Assembly (NCBI GenBank): GCA_948566455.1
Contig: CAOYQO010000008.1
Span: 62,001-126,000 of the forward strand
Origin: an uncultured Phocaeicola sp.
GTDB taxonomy: Bacteria > Bacteroidota > Bacteroidia > Bacteroidales > Bacteroidaceae
Length of the DNA: 64,000 bases
Direction of reading: 5' to 3'
A program made the translations under genes and the position numbers. The notes under the pieces were generated by a model. The model had not been told where the DNA came from, made no database searches, and was given only the letters and a program-made list of their open reading frames with translations. The stretch's first letter is position 1. Every line of letters begins with the position of its first letter. Shown here one piece after another: positions 1-8,750 of this stretch.

Positions 1-890
1 ATTCCCATTGTTCCATGAATATCACTCCAGATAGCAAACATCCCCATCCCTTCTATAGCCAGCGTAAAGCCTAATATATACAGTAAAGTAGAAAGCAATG
101 AATTCAATGAATTGGAACTAACCATATCACGAACCACCAACTGGTTATAGAATGATGTATTACCCATAAAGAACATCGCAAAAAAACTGGTCAGTGTCAT
201 CACCCCCAAACCGCCAATCTGTATGAGTAGGATAATCACCACAAAACCAGATGTAGTAAAGGTGGAAGCCACATCCACCGAAGTCAGTCCTGTGACACAC
301 ACTGCACTGGTGGAAATAAACAAAGAATCCACCCACGAAATTCCATTCATCGTACAGCGAGGCAGCATTAACAGACCTGTTCCTATAATAATAATAATAA
401 AGAAACTACCAGCCAAGATTAAAGAAGGATTCATTCTCCGTCCTAATAACCTAACCAAGCCATTGGACAGATTAAAGAAAGAAAAAATGAGCAAAAGTAC
501 AATGTGATAAGGTTTTCCGTTCAGGAATTCCCAAAAGTACAAAATAGCTCCTTCTTCCTCCGGTCGATGGAAAATAACCGGAATCAGAGTAAGATAGAGT
601 AAGGCGATCAGTATCCAGGCCAGTTTCTTAAATGCACGCTTTGTATCTCTGTATTCCAACAAAAGATGCAAAGTCACTTCCGTCAGGAAAACACCCCACA
701 CAAACCGATAAAGAGTTTGCAGTTGAGAAGCCTCGTGTTCGGAAATAGTAAAGCCGTGTTCATATACTACACCTACAATTAACAGAATAGAAGCCAGGTA
801 GGCTACGTAAGTCACCCCTCCAAGAATGATCCGAGTGTACGGATGAATCCATTTATTCTGATATAACAAGAATTTATGATAAATCTTCAT
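1..890 (-). CDS. TrkH-family potassium uptake protein (partial, 3' end outside window)
   Basis: Inner-membrane K+-translocating subunit of a Trk/Ktr system, which normally works with a cytosolic NAD-binding TrkA/KtrA subunit. No such partner is in this window; it may lie beyond the left edge. The first 296 codons are visible and the frame runs open off the left edge. The N-terminal ~110 residues hold extra membrane segments. The core follows, with SAVCVTGL at residues 195-202, typical of the first TrkH/KtrB selectivity-filter loop, and then a hydrophobic helix containing GGLGVMT. The start is the ATG at 888-890; the gene is divergent from trpB. Family is sure; the subtype (TrkH versus KtrB) is not. 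Confidence 0.9.
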   Translation of the reverse strand, partial: MKIYHKFLLYQNKWIHPYTRIILGGVTYVAYLASILLIVGVVYEHGFTISEHEASQLQTLYRFVWGVFLTEVTLHLLLEYRDTKRAFKKLAWILIALLYLTLIPVIFHRPEEEGAILYFWEFLNGKPYHIVLLLIFSFFNLSNGLVRLLGRRMNPSLILAGSFFIIIIIGTGLLMLPRCTMNGISWVDSLFISTSAVCVTGLTSVDVASTFTTSGFVVIILLIQIGGLGVMTLTSFFAMFFMGNTSFYNQLVVRDMVSSNSLNSLLSTLLYILGFTLAIEGMGMFAIWSDIHGTMG

Positions 891-962
891 GGAGACCAAA
901 TTAAATATCAGGCAAACATAAACAAAACAATGCGTATAGACAAAAAACAAAAGAAAAAAGAA

Positions 963-990
963 TTTGTTTTAAAAATAATAGTTACATTTG
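963..990 (+). promoter_or_regulatory. Bacteroides-type promoter for trpB
   Basis: TACATTTG at 983-990 fits the Bacteroides -7 consensus TAnnTTTG exactly. A TTTG at 963-966 could serve as the -33 box, but the 16-bp spacer is shorter than the usual ~19. The start codon follows 30 bp downstream. Confidence 0.55.
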
Positions 991-1020
991 GCCTCGTAAA
1001 TTTTAATAGAAGTAACCACT

Positions 1021-2388
1021 ATGAGCAACAAGACAAAAAGATTTTTCCTTCCGGAAGAAGAAATTCCACGCTATTGGTATAATATACAGGCAGATATGGT
1101 AAACAAACCAATGCCTCCGCTTCATCCCGGTACCAAACAACCACTGAAAGCCGAAGATCTATATCCTATCTTCGCTCAGGAACTGTGTAAACAAGAACTT
1201 AACCAGACTGATAAATGGATTGAGATTCCCGAAGAAGTACGCGAAATGTACAAATATTATCGCAGTACTCCGCTCGTCCGTGCCTATGGACTGGAGAAAG
1301 CATTGGGTACTCCGGCACACATCTATTTCAAGAACGAGAGTGTGAGTCCGATGGGATCACACAAGTTAAACTCTGCTATTCCTCAAGCTTACTATTGCAA
1401 AAAAGAAGGAGTAACTAACGTTACCACAGAAACCGGTGCCGGACAATGGGGTGCCTCACTGGCCTATGCAGCCCGCTTATTTGGCTTGGAAGCTGCCGTT
1501 TACCAGGTGAAAATCAGCTACGAGCAAAAACCTTACCGCCGCAGCATTATGCAGACTTTCGGCGCACAGGTTACACCGTCTCCGTCTATGTCTACCCGCG
1601 CCGGAAAAGACATTCTGACAGCTCACCCCAACTATCAGGGTTCCTTAGGAACAGCTATTTCGGAAGCCATTGAACTGGCACAAACCACACCGAATTGTAA
1701 ATATACATTAGGGTCTGTCTTGAGTCATGTAGCTCTGCACCAGACTGTAATCGGCCTGGAAGCCGAAAAGCAAATGGAAATGGCGGGAGAATATCCTGAT
1801 ATGGTAATCGCTTGCTTCGGTGGTGGTTCCAACTTTGGCGGTATTGCATTCCCATTCATGCGCCATAAGATTCTGGAAGGCAAACAAACACGTTTCATCG
1901 CTGCCGAACCGGCTTCTTGCCCGAAGTTGACACGTGGTAAATTCCAATATGATTTCGGTGATGAAGCCGGATATACCCCATTGCTTCCTATGTATACGCT
2001 GGGACACAACTTTGCTCCTGCCAATATCCATGCAGGCGGATTGCGTTACCACGGTGCAGGTGTCATCGTTTCACAACTATTGAAAGATGGTCTGATGGAA
2101 GCTGTAGACATCAAACAACTGGAATCATTCGAAGCCGGTTGTCTGTTTGCCCAGGCCGAAGGTATCATTCCCGCACCGGAATCTTGCCACGCTATTGCCG
2201 CTGCCATCCGCGAAGCAAACAAATGCAAGGAAACAGGCGAAGAAAAGGTAATCCTGTTTAACCTCTCCGGTCACGGACTGATTGACATGGCTTCGTACGA
2301 TAAATATCTCTCCGGTGATCTTGTGAACTATGAACTGACCGATCAGGATATTCAGAAGAATCTAGACGAAATAGGCAGTCTGGCGTAA
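1021..2388 (+). CDS. trpB: TrpB2-type tryptophan synthase beta chain (PLP enzyme)
   Basis: Condenses indole with serine to give tryptophan, using PLP. At 455 residues it is longer than TrpB1 (~400) and fits the TrpB2 class, which carries an N-terminal extension and often lies outside the trp operon, as here. GSHKLNSA at 112-119 contains the PLP lysine K115. ETGAGQWG begins with E137, the candidate catalytic acid. GGGSN at 267-271 binds the PLP phosphate. No trpA or other trp gene is nearby, so it may be an indole-salvage enzyme working without an alpha subunit (inference). It is convergent with the ClC gene, with a 9-bp gap. An inverted repeat (2377-2384 with 2411-2418) spans the two gene ends and may help termination. 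Confidence 0.93.
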   Translation: MSNKTKRFFLPEEEIPRYWYNIQADMVNKPMPPLHPGTKQPLKAEDLYPIFAQELCKQELNQTDKWIEIPEEVREMYKYYRSTPLVRAYGLEKALGTPAHIYFKNESVSPMGSHKLNSAIPQAYYCKKEGVTNVTTETGAGQWGASLAYAARLFGLEAAVYQVKISYEQKPYRRSIMQTFGAQVTPSPSMSTRAGKDILTAHPNYQGSLGTAISEAIELAQTTPNCKYTLGSVLSHVALHQTVIGLEAEKQMEMAGEYPDMVIACFGGGSNFGGIAFPFMRHKILEGKQTRFIAAEPASCPKLTRGKFQYDFGDEAGYTPLLPMYTLGHNFAPANIHAGGLRYHGAGVIVSQLLKDGLMEAVDIKQLESFEAGCLFAQAEGIIPAPESCHAIAAAIREANKCKETGEEKVILFNLSGHGLIDMASYDKYLSGDLVNYELTDQDIQKNLDEIGSLA

Positions 2389-2397
2389 GACGTCTCA

Positions 2398-3972
2398 TCA
2401 ATAAATGTTTGCCAGACTAACGAGTGGCTCATAGAGCTTTTCAATGTCCTGTGCATCCAATTCAATATCAACCTGGTCCCCCGGAATCAACCGCATTCCG
2501 GGGGGCTTTGCGTCTTTACCATCCCGGTGTATATTGATAATAGCACAGTTTTCGGGTAAAGAAAGCTCGTCCACAAGCTTACCGTCCAGATACGAACCTG
2601 TCATCACCTCGATGGATAGTTTATATCTTTTTTGTTCCTGAAAAGCAGGAGTATTGATCATATCTTCATAAAGTGTCACATTGAAAGGTTTTATCTGAAG
2701 GAGTTCTGTAAAATAATAAGTTAATCCGCCTACTACTACCGACGGGTAAAATACCTCAAAGTGCCCTGTTATCTCGGTAATCAGCACGATAGCCGTCAAA
2801 GGGGTACGTATCACAGCCACCAGAAAAGCCGACATGGAGATCAACATCACATAACTGACATTCTCCGGTTCAATAACTCCATATTCCACTCCCAGCAAAC
2901 CGACAATCTGGCCCAGTAATCCACCGGTGACCAGTGTAGGGATAAAACTTCCCCCCGGCAAACCGGAGGAAACGCAAATTACGGAAAAGCCGAAATGTAA
3001 CAGCATCATTGCCGTTACCCACATAATCTGCGCATGACTGCCGGACTGTGCCTGCTCCAAAAGAAACTGTTCTCCCCCACCCGTCAGGTTAACCTGCATA
3101 AAGGAAATAATGTAAGCGACCAGTAGCAGATAGAACATCTTCATATATACCGAAGATTTCACCGTAGCATAAACCCGCTTAAAGGACACCATCATCATGG
3201 AATACAGTTTCCCGCAAACAGAAATAATTACTGCAAGCAATAAAAAGTACTTCACCTGGACTCCAAAAGAAAAACCGGGTTCGGCCACTTGTATCAGATG
3301 GTAGGAACTTATAGGAAAAACCATACTCGCCACCGCCCCTGCCACTACACCTGCCAGCAAGGTAGTAATAGCCGTTTTCGGAGCATCAAAACGTTCGATG
3401 GATTCGATGACAAGCAATGAAGAAGCCAGCGGTGCTGCAAACGCAGCGGCAAGACCGGCACCGGCACCAGCAGCAAGCAATTGTTTTCGTTCACCTCGCA
3501 AAATATGTGTCCAACGCGCTACAAGACATCCGATATACGAACCTATTTGCACAGAAGGTCCTTCACGTCCCAATGATAATCCGGCTGAAACCGAAAGAAT
3601 ACCACCGAAGAATTTAGAAACCAATTCTATGAAAGGGTGTTTATAGGTAATGCGTCCATTAATGGCAGCACGTGTTTGAGGAATACCTCCTCCGGTGATA
3701 AGTGGCATTTTCATCACCAACCAGGATACGAATATCAGTATCGCCCAAAAGAAAAGAAAAAGAGGAATATGCCAGTACCACTCCGGGCGGGAAGCAAAAA
3801 ATTCACTTCTCAGGTTAAAGAAATAATAGAGGCAATAATGATAGGGAACAGCCACCAGCCCCGTCAGCAATCCTACGAAGATGCTGACGAAATACAGGCG
3901 TGCGTCAACCAGTTTCAGCTTCACGACATACCACTTCCTCAGTTTTCTAAAGTTTTTGAACCTTTGAAACAT
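2398..3972 (-). CDS. ClC-family chloride channel/transporter with C-terminal RCK_C (TrkA-C) domain
   Basis: Integral membrane anion channel or antiporter of 524 residues. GREGP at 135-139 contains the gating glutamate E137, and GSFIP at 341-345 is the second anion-pore signature. About 430 membrane residues are followed by a cytosolic domain (~445-520) resembling TrkA-C/RCK_C, which may bind a ligand. Compared from memory with E. coli ClC-ec1, the internal proton glutamate is a serine (S191). The central serine corresponds to G95 (GGGIP) and the central tyrosine to N431. These changes suggest altered coupling, possibly a channel rather than a 2:1 exchanger (inference). Monocistronic, convergent with trpB. 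Confidence 0.92.
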   Translation of the reverse strand: MFQRFKNFRKLRKWYVVKLKLVDARLYFVSIFVGLLTGLVAVPYHYCLYYFFNLRSEFFASRPEWYWHIPLFLFFWAILIFVSWLVMKMPLITGGGIPQTRAAINGRITYKHPFIELVSKFFGGILSVSAGLSLGREGPSVQIGSYIGCLVARWTHILRGERKQLLAAGAGAGLAAAFAAPLASSLLVIESIERFDAPKTAITTLLAGVVAGAVASMVFPISSYHLIQVAEPGFSFGVQVKYFLLLAVIISVCGKLYSMMMVSFKRVYATVKSSVYMKMFYLLLVAYIISFMQVNLTGGGEQFLLEQAQSGSHAQIMWVTAMMLLHFGFSVICVSSGLPGGSFIPTLVTGGLLGQIVGLLGVEYGVIEPENVSYVMLISMSAFLVAVIRTPLTAIVLITEITGHFEVFYPSVVVGGLTYYFTELLQIKPFNVTLYEDMINTPAFQEQKRYKLSIEVMTGSYLDGKLVDELSLPENCAIINIHRDGKDAKPPGMRLIPGDQVDIELDAQDIEKLYEPLVSLANIY

Positions 3973-4085
3973 TCCTCAGAGTTTTCTTTTATTAATTTGA
4001 GTATCTACAACAAATTAACCCTGTTGAAGTTTCAAGACTTTGCGTTTTTTACTTTTTCTCCATCTATCCGGCAAGGTCAGGAATG

Positions 4086-4628
4086 TTATTTATTATTTGA
4101 AACCGGTCTTCCATGCATCGGGCGCTTTCCTTGTCCGTGCTTCTGACCTTTTCTTCTATCAAATTCTTTTCTGAATTTATTCGCATTACTCTTTTCTGTC
4201 TGATAGATCTTCATAATCTGTTTAGGAGACAGAATCTTACGGAATTCATTATAATACTTCTCACGAACATCCAGGATCTTACGGCTTTGTGCAAACTGAT
4301 CCTTAATCTGTTTTTCAATTTCCGCATCCGTCGGTACAGGTTTCGCAGTTTGTTTAGCTTCTGCATTGTTTCTTCTGTTTCTTTCGTGGCGGTTCATCAT
4401 CCGGCACTCACGCAGTGCTTTCAGGTAACCCTCGTAAACAGGAGTAAATTTAGCAGCCGTAGCGTCATCCAACATCAATGTTTTTACCATCTGATTAGCT
4501 TGTCTCTGCATCATCTGCTCGGGAGTAGGGCGCTGTTTCTGATCCTTATTATCCTTGTTCTGAGCAGAAATTGTTTGGCTACCAATCAAAAGAGCGGCCA
4601 TCATTACATAAATAAACTTAGTCTTCAT
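4086..4628 (-). CDS. Spy/CpxP-like periplasmic protein, last gene of an ECF operon
   Basis: A 180-residue secreted protein. A signal peptide (~1-22, ending SAQ) is followed by a highly charged helical region rich in Q, R and K. The segment around LSPKQIMKIY resembles the LTxxQ motif of the Spy/CpxP/ZraP periplasmic chaperones. It starts 24 bp after the anti-sigma gene and is the third gene of sigma/anti-sigma/effector. By analogy with CpxP or ZraP it may sense or buffer envelope stress and feed back on the sigma factor (inference). The basic tail (GQKHGQGKRPMHGR) could also bind metal or anionic surfaces. The family assignment rests on composition and one motif. Confidence 0.7.
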   Translation of the reverse strand: MKTKFIYVMMAALLIGSQTISAQNKDNKDQKQRPTPEQMMQRQANQMVKTLMLDDATAAKFTPVYEGYLKALRECRMMNRHERNRRNNAEAKQTAKPVPTDAEIEKQIKDQFAQSRKILDVREKYYNEFRKILSPKQIMKIYQTEKSNANKFRKEFDRRKGQKHGQGKRPMHGRPVSNNK

Positions 4629-4652
4629 AATCTTCTTGTTTTTTATTAATAC

Positions 4653-5006
4653 CTAATTTAAAAATATGTCATTATCAGAGAAGTCGACGAGCTCTTCCAA
4701 CTCCTCATCCGACAGTTCATGAATCCATTTATCAGCCGGATCGCTGCTGCTTCTATCCACAGCCAACATATCCGAAGTTCCTGCAGGTACATCTCTCGTC
4801 TGTAAATAAGACGGAACAAACAATACCCCTGCCAGTATTGCAGCAGCCGCTACAGCAGTAGAGAACATTATCTGTAAACGGCGTTTCCTGCGTTGCCCAC
4901 CGTAAGTACGTTCCATTACCTTCTGCTGCATATCCTCAAAGAAATTATCAGGAGTGCGGTAAGGTGTCTTTTTACCTATATCGTCAAAATCAAATTCTTT
5001 ATTCAT
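4653..5006 (-). CDS. Small single-pass membrane protein, probable anti-sigma factor
   Basis: 117 residues: an acidic cytosolic N terminus (~1-40), a basic stretch (RRKRRLQ), one membrane helix (~47-68) and a periplasmic acidic tail ending in DEELEELVDFSDNDIF. It starts 4 bp after the sigma gene stop and precedes the Spy-like gene. Size, topology and position fit a short anti-sigma factor that holds the neighbouring ECF sigma at the membrane. No zinc-binding (ZAS) HxxxCxxC motif is visible. Function is inferred mostly from context. Confidence 0.65.
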   Translation of the reverse strand: MNKEFDFDDIGKKTPYRTPDNFFEDMQQKVMERTYGGQRRKRRLQIMFSTAVAAAAILAGVLFVPSYLQTRDVPAGTSDMLAVDRSSSDPADKWIHELSDEELEELVDFSDNDIFLN

Positions 5007-5010
5007 CGTC

Positions 5011-5550
5011 CTATCTATTTAAGATGTATTCTTTTATTTTTTCTTTCGCATAGTGGTAATTCACTTTGAGAGTATCGACCTTGCTGTCCAATATCCGGCT
5101 GATCTCTTCATAATCAAGCTCGTCGTAATAGCGTAGGTTGAATATCAATCGTTGCTTTTCCGGTAAACTCAGTATGGCTTCCTGAAACTTGACTGCCAAT
5201 TCATTTTCATAATCAATATAATCGGAAGCTTTCAGTTTACCAATCAGTTCTTCTTGTACTTCTTCCGCAGGAATCGCTTCTTCATCCTTTCGTGTATTCA
5301 GCAAGCGCAAACTCTCATTGGTTGCAATCCTGTATATCCAGGTACTCAGCGAGCTTTCACCACGAAACTGTCCCAGATTACGGTATACCCGGATAAAGAC
5401 TTCTTGAAGAACATCTTCTGCATCCTCATGTGATACCACCAAACGCCGTATATAATTATATATAGGTACCTGGAAGTTATCCATCAGCATTTTAAACCCC
5501 TTTTTCGGGTCGGAAGCATATACCTGCCGGATTTTATCCTCGTTTATCAT
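5011..5550 (-). CDS. ECF RNA polymerase sigma factor
   Basis: 179 residues. Region 2 (~20-90) includes the ECF-typical AEDVLQEVFIRVYRNL and STWIYRIATNESL. Region 4 (~125-178) contains LPEKQRLIFNLRYYDELDYEEISRIL with an HTH. It heads a three-gene operon: sigma, membrane anti-sigma, Spy-like protein. It should redirect RNA polymerase to an envelope-stress regulon and probably to its own promoter (inference). No clear TAnnTTTG box was found upstream, which would fit autoregulation. Confidence 0.9.
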   Translation of the reverse strand: MINEDKIRQVYASDPKKGFKMLMDNFQVPIYNYIRRLVVSHEDAEDVLQEVFIRVYRNLGQFRGESSLSTWIYRIATNESLRLLNTRKDEEAIPAEEVQEELIGKLKASDYIDYENELAVKFQEAILSLPEKQRLIFNLRYYDELDYEEISRILDSKVDTLKVNYHYAKEKIKEYILNR

Positions 5551-5659
5551 CCATTCAATTTCTTAGCTTTATTAGGTTAGAAACAGAAAAAAGGATGAAG
5601 TTAAATCGGCAAGTTCATATTTTGCATTTATTAAAGAAGTGGTTAAAAATAAAGTTTCT

Positions 5660-5667
5660 TATCTTTG
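5660..5667 (+). promoter_or_regulatory. Promoter -7 element for the GNAT gene
   Basis: TATCTTTG followed by CC matches TAnnTTTG exactly. It lies ~40 bp upstream of the start codon, leaving a 5' leader of ~35 nt. No good -33 box is visible. Confidence 0.6.
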
Positions 5668-5708
5668 CCGCCAACTCTCCTGTTTCAGGCTAATTTAAAA
5701 AGAAAGAT

Positions 5709-6224
5709 ATGGAATGTAAAATCAGAGAATGGAAAATGGAAGATGCTGCCGAACTTGCATCAACCTTAAATAACAAAAATATCCAAGACAACCTTCGGGA
5801 TGGCCTGCCTTATCCTTATACTGAGGATGATGCTAAATTCTATATCAATGAAATACTGAAAGCTAATAAGAATAGTGTTTTTGCTTTTGCTATCACTGCT
5901 GATCATAAAGTAGTGGGAAGCATTGGTGTGTTTCGCAAAGATAACATCCATTCGCGGACTGCGGAAATGGGGTATTATATAGCAGAATCTTTCTGGGGAA
6001 AAGGTCTGGGAACGTGTGCAATTAAACAAACCTGCCAATATGTGTTTAACAACACCGATATCCTCCGTATTTTTGCAGAGCCGTTTAGCTATAATATCGC
6101 TTCTTGCCGGATTCTTGAAAAGAGTGGATTTAAATGTGAAGGAGTACTCAGAAGCAATGCTGTGAAGAATAACCAGATTCTGGATATGAAGATATATTCG
6201 CTTCTCAAGAGTGATACCGAATAA
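5709..6224 (+). CDS. GNAT-family N-acetyltransferase (RimJ/RimL-like)
   Basis: 171 residues of single-domain GNAT fold. MGYYIAESFWGKGLGT (~87-102) carries the acetyl-CoA pyrophosphate-binding R/Q-x-x-G-x-G/A type loop, here WGKGLGT. The later segment NIASCRILEKSGFKCEG is typical of RimJ/RimL-type transferases. The family acetylates N-terminal amines or small amines; the substrate cannot be read from the sequence. It is followed 28 bp later by a 75-residue protein and may be co-transcribed with it. Confidence 0.88.
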   Translation: MECKIREWKMEDAAELASTLNNKNIQDNLRDGLPYPYTEDDAKFYINEILKANKNSVFAFAITADHKVVGSIGVFRKDNIHSRTAEMGYYIAESFWGKGLGTCAIKQTCQYVFNNTDILRIFAEPFSYNIASCRILEKSGFKCEGVLRSNAVKNNQILDMKIYSLLKSDTE

Positions 6225-6252
6225 TAGATTCTGCATAAAAAAATAGTTTATT

Positions 6253-6480
6253 ATGAGAGATCAAGCAGTATTAGTGCGTAATGCAGTTAAAAATGAGATT
6301 CCTGCATTTGCCCTGATTGGAAAAGATAAGTTCGCATTACAAACTTTGGAATACTATTATTCCTTGGCAAAAGAAGAGTGTAGCGAAGAGTTTCTTAAAG
6401 ATTTGAGAGACTTAATAGAGAATGATTTCAAAAGGTATCGGGAAGAAAATCCGGAAAAGATAAAAGTACCCGATATGTAG
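6253..6480 (+). CDS. Conserved small acidic protein of unknown function
   Basis: 75 residues, soluble and predicted all-helical: residues ~10-35 (EIPAFALIGKDKFALQ) then a charged helix ending PEKIKVPDM. No signal peptide or membrane segment. The start ATG is well placed after the GNAT gene and the coding composition matches its neighbours. I do not recognise a function. Confidence 0.6.
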   Translation: MRDQAVLVRNAVKNEIPAFALIGKDKFALQTLEYYYSLAKEECSEEFLKDLRDLIENDFKRYREENPEKIKVPDM

Positions 6481-6502
6481 TTCACTTCCAAGTATAAAAA
6501 AA

Positions 6503-6530
6503 GGCTATCTATCCCAGACAGCCAATCTTT
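6503..6530 (+). terminator. Weak intrinsic terminator after the small protein gene
   Basis: An 8-bp stem (6503-6510 with 6516-6523, one mismatch) and a 5-nt loop are followed by AATCTTTT. It sits 22 bp after the stop codon. Modest stability and a short T run. Confidence 0.4.
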
Positions 6531-6802
6531 TGTTAACCTTAAATCTAATACTATGAAAAACACATTGCAAAGATACGGACTTCTGGGATATCTCCAAATT
6601 TTCGGGGTGAACTACAACATATTACAACATGTTTTAATAGACTCTACGATTTCGTTAACCTTTGGGGATTCGTTGTGTTAATAATTAATATAATCCTTCC
6701 TTGCTATTAGTCGATTCGGTGAAAGATTTGTCAGAATTTATCAACAGCAACATATTTTTTGTAACTTTCTGATTATCAGTATCATTAAACCAAGCCCTAT
6801 TA

Positions 6803-6846
6803 AGTATACGACTGAATTAGGTTCAGTATACGACTATTTTAAGTAC
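6803..6846. repeat. Two-unit 22-bp tandem repeat
   Basis: The 11-mer AGTATACGACT occurs at 6803-6813 and again at 6825-6835, exactly 22 bp apart. This lies inside the gene-free stretch 6481-7641, which otherwise holds the arrays listed next and no plausible ORF on either strand. Confidence 0.7.
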
Positions 6847-6890
6847 ATATATCCTTTGTAAACAATATACACCACTACCCTGTTTTTTTA

Positions 6891-7225
6891 GTTCATAACC
6901 CGCCAAAAATGAACTAAATGCAATAGCTAACTCCGTTCTTAGGCATTCCTATACTTTTTCCCTTCCAACGGTTAGCCTTTTCCATCCGAACATTTATTCT
7001 TTCCACCGTGGAGTTTCTTTCTTTCCACCATGGTGGAAAGAAAGTTTCCCCGTGATGGAAAGCAACTTTCTCCATGGTGGAAAGAATAAGTACCTACTAC
7101 AATTTTCTTTAACCGTCGTAGCGAAAAGAGATAAAAGTGGCGATGCGGCGGCTTAACCTCTGAAACTTATATTATTCATGCGAATCAGGAGGGGAAATTA
7201 TGTTCATATCCCGTCAAAAATGAAT
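6891..7225. repeat. Dispersed pair of ~24-bp inverted-repeat elements
   Basis: Two copies at 6891-6914 and 7202-7225, 311 bp apart and in the same orientation. Each begins GTTCAT, contains CCCGYCAAAAA and ends ATGAAC or ATGAAT, so each could form a 6-bp stem with a 12-nt loop. They flank the array at 6957-7088. Confidence 0.65.
6957..7088. repeat. Tandem array, ~22-bp period, TTTCC-initiated units
   Basis: Six contiguous units start at 6957, 6979, 7000, 7022, 7045 and 7067 (spacings 22, 21, 22, 23, 22). Each begins TTTCC or TTTCT. The last units close with GGAAAG, so most contain a dyad. The fourth unit sits in a perfect 28-bp palindrome (7017-7044) centred on CCACCA/TGGTGG. There are no spacers between units, so this is not a CRISPR array. 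Confidence 0.85.
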
Positions 7226-7322
7226 CAAGACACGTTTTTTTGTGTATCATTTTCATCTTTTTTCTTTCCTGTCTTGTCACCTTCCCTACCCCCTTCCTGA
7301 TACCTTCTGAATGGGGTACAAT

Positions 7323-7410
7323 GAGTCAGTGACTGAAAGGCATTCAGTCACTGAGTGAAAGGCATTCAGTCACTGAATGAATCAGGTTCACTCAACGAGT
7401 GAGAGGAAGA
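7323..7410. repeat. Tandem array, four 22-bp units
   Basis: Units start at 7323, 7345, 7367 and 7389. The first two share GAAAGGCATT at their 3' ends; units 2 and 3 share CAGTCACTGA. Dyads are visible in or across units: AGTCA-G-TGACT, CATTCAGT-C-ACTGAATG and CACTC-AAC-GAGTG. It lies 230-320 bp upstream of the DUF4421 gene; the 230 bp between hold nothing I can identify. Confidence 0.85.
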
Positions 7411-7641
7411 ACTGCGGGAAAGGAAGACATCTACTCGCTTTTTGTAAGTATAATTACTAACCGATGAAATATGCAATGAATTATCATTTACCTCATAACG
7501 GGAAAGAACAAAACAATCCCGCCAAATTATTGGATATATGCCAAAAAACTGTTAAATTCGCAAATAGAACTAGTGTACTTCCTTCTTTTGCTTTGTTTAT
7601 AGCATAGAAAATTGGATTATTAATTTTAAAAAGCAGGATTG

Positions 7642-8739
7642 ATGTTGAAGAGGCTCATCTTCTGTCTGTGGATATTATTACCGTTCTTTTTGTTTGCCCA
7701 AAACGAAGAGGCTCATTTCACTGTACACGATAGTCTTACCACCGGAAAGCATCAGGGAACTTTTATTAAAGCAATGAAAAAGTTCCTTAACTTCAATGAT
7801 TTCGATACAACTTATATAAGCCCTAATCGCTACAACTATGCCTTAATGCTCGACCATTTCACAAATTACGAGTATTACTCCGTAGGTACCGCTGTTCCCG
7901 AACCTCAACGACTCCGGTTCACCCCCAACCCTCGCAACAAAATAGGAGCTTACTTCGGTTGGCGCTGGATATTTTTAGGATGGTCTGTCGATACAGATGG
8001 ACTCCTTGGAAAAAAAAGTGGGAAAAACAGGGGAACAGAATTCGACCTAAGTCTCTACAGTTCGAAATTTGGAGTGGATCTTTTCTATCGGCGTACGGGT
8101 AACGATTACAAGATACACCAAGTTACGGGCTTTTCCGACCGCATTCCTTCCAACTATTCAGAAGACTTCAATGGACTGAAAGTAAATATGAAGGGATTCA
8201 ACTTATATTATATCTTCAACAACCGACACTTCTCATATCCGGCAGCCTTCAGTCAATCTACCAACCAACGACGAAATGCGGGTTCACTGATAGCCGGCCT
8301 TTCCGTGTCCACCCACAATCTAAAATTCGATTATACTAAATTACCTGAGCTTATTCAGGAAACAATGAATCCTGGAATGAAAGTCAGGCACATCAAATAC
8401 ACCAATATCAGTATCAACTTTGGATACGCCTACAACTGGGTATTTGCGCGCAACTGCCTGGCTTGCCTGTCGCTCTGCCCGGCAATCGCCTACAAAACGT
8501 CACGTATAGAAAAGGATGCGGAAGAAGGTAACGACTGGTACAAGAACTTCAATATTGATTTCATATTGCGGGCAGGTGTGGTATACAATAATAGTAAATA
8601 CTTTGCAGGTGCTTCTTTCCTAGGCAGGACATACGACTATTATCGGGATAACTTCTCCTTAAACAACGGATTCGGCACGTTGCAAATATATGCCGGCTTC
8701 AATTTCTATCTGAAAAAGGAACACCGGAAAAAGAAATAA
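7642..8739 (+). CDS. DUF4421 domain-containing protein (secreted, probable outer-membrane beta-barrel-like)
   Basis: 365 residues with a signal peptide (~1-20, ending LFAQ). The DUF4421-type segment FDTTYISPNRYNYALMLDHF is near residues 54-73. The rest is rich in alternating aromatic/polar strands (GAYFGWRWIFLGWS; IYAGFNFYL at the C terminus), as in small outer-membrane barrels. The reading frame opens at a TTG three bases earlier, but the ATG at 7642 is the more likely start. No function is established for the family. Single gene; the next gene is convergent. Confidence 0.8.
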   Translation: MLKRLIFCLWILLPFFLFAQNEEAHFTVHDSLTTGKHQGTFIKAMKKFLNFNDFDTTYISPNRYNYALMLDHFTNYEYYSVGTAVPEPQRLRFTPNPRNKIGAYFGWRWIFLGWSVDTDGLLGKKSGKNRGTEFDLSLYSSKFGVDLFYRRTGNDYKIHQVTGFSDRIPSNYSEDFNGLKVNMKGFNLYYIFNNRHFSYPAAFSQSTNQRRNAGSLIAGLSVSTHNLKFDYTKLPELIQETMNPGMKVRHIKYTNISINFGYAYNWVFARNCLACLSLCPAIAYKTSRIEKDAEEGNDWYKNFNIDFILRAGVVYNNSKYFAGASFLGRTYDYYRDNFSLNNGFGTLQIYAGFNFYLKKEHRKKK

Positions 8740-8750
8740 TGGCTATAAAT

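Noticed and set aside
3637..4649. Two + strand ORFs (169 and 178 residues)
   Set aside because: Opposite the ClC N terminus and the Spy-like gene; no recognisable domains, and the minus-strand products have a signal peptide and family motifs.
6957..7410. CRISPR array
   Set aside because: Units are contiguous with no spacers, period is 22 bp, and there is no cas gene anywhere in the window.
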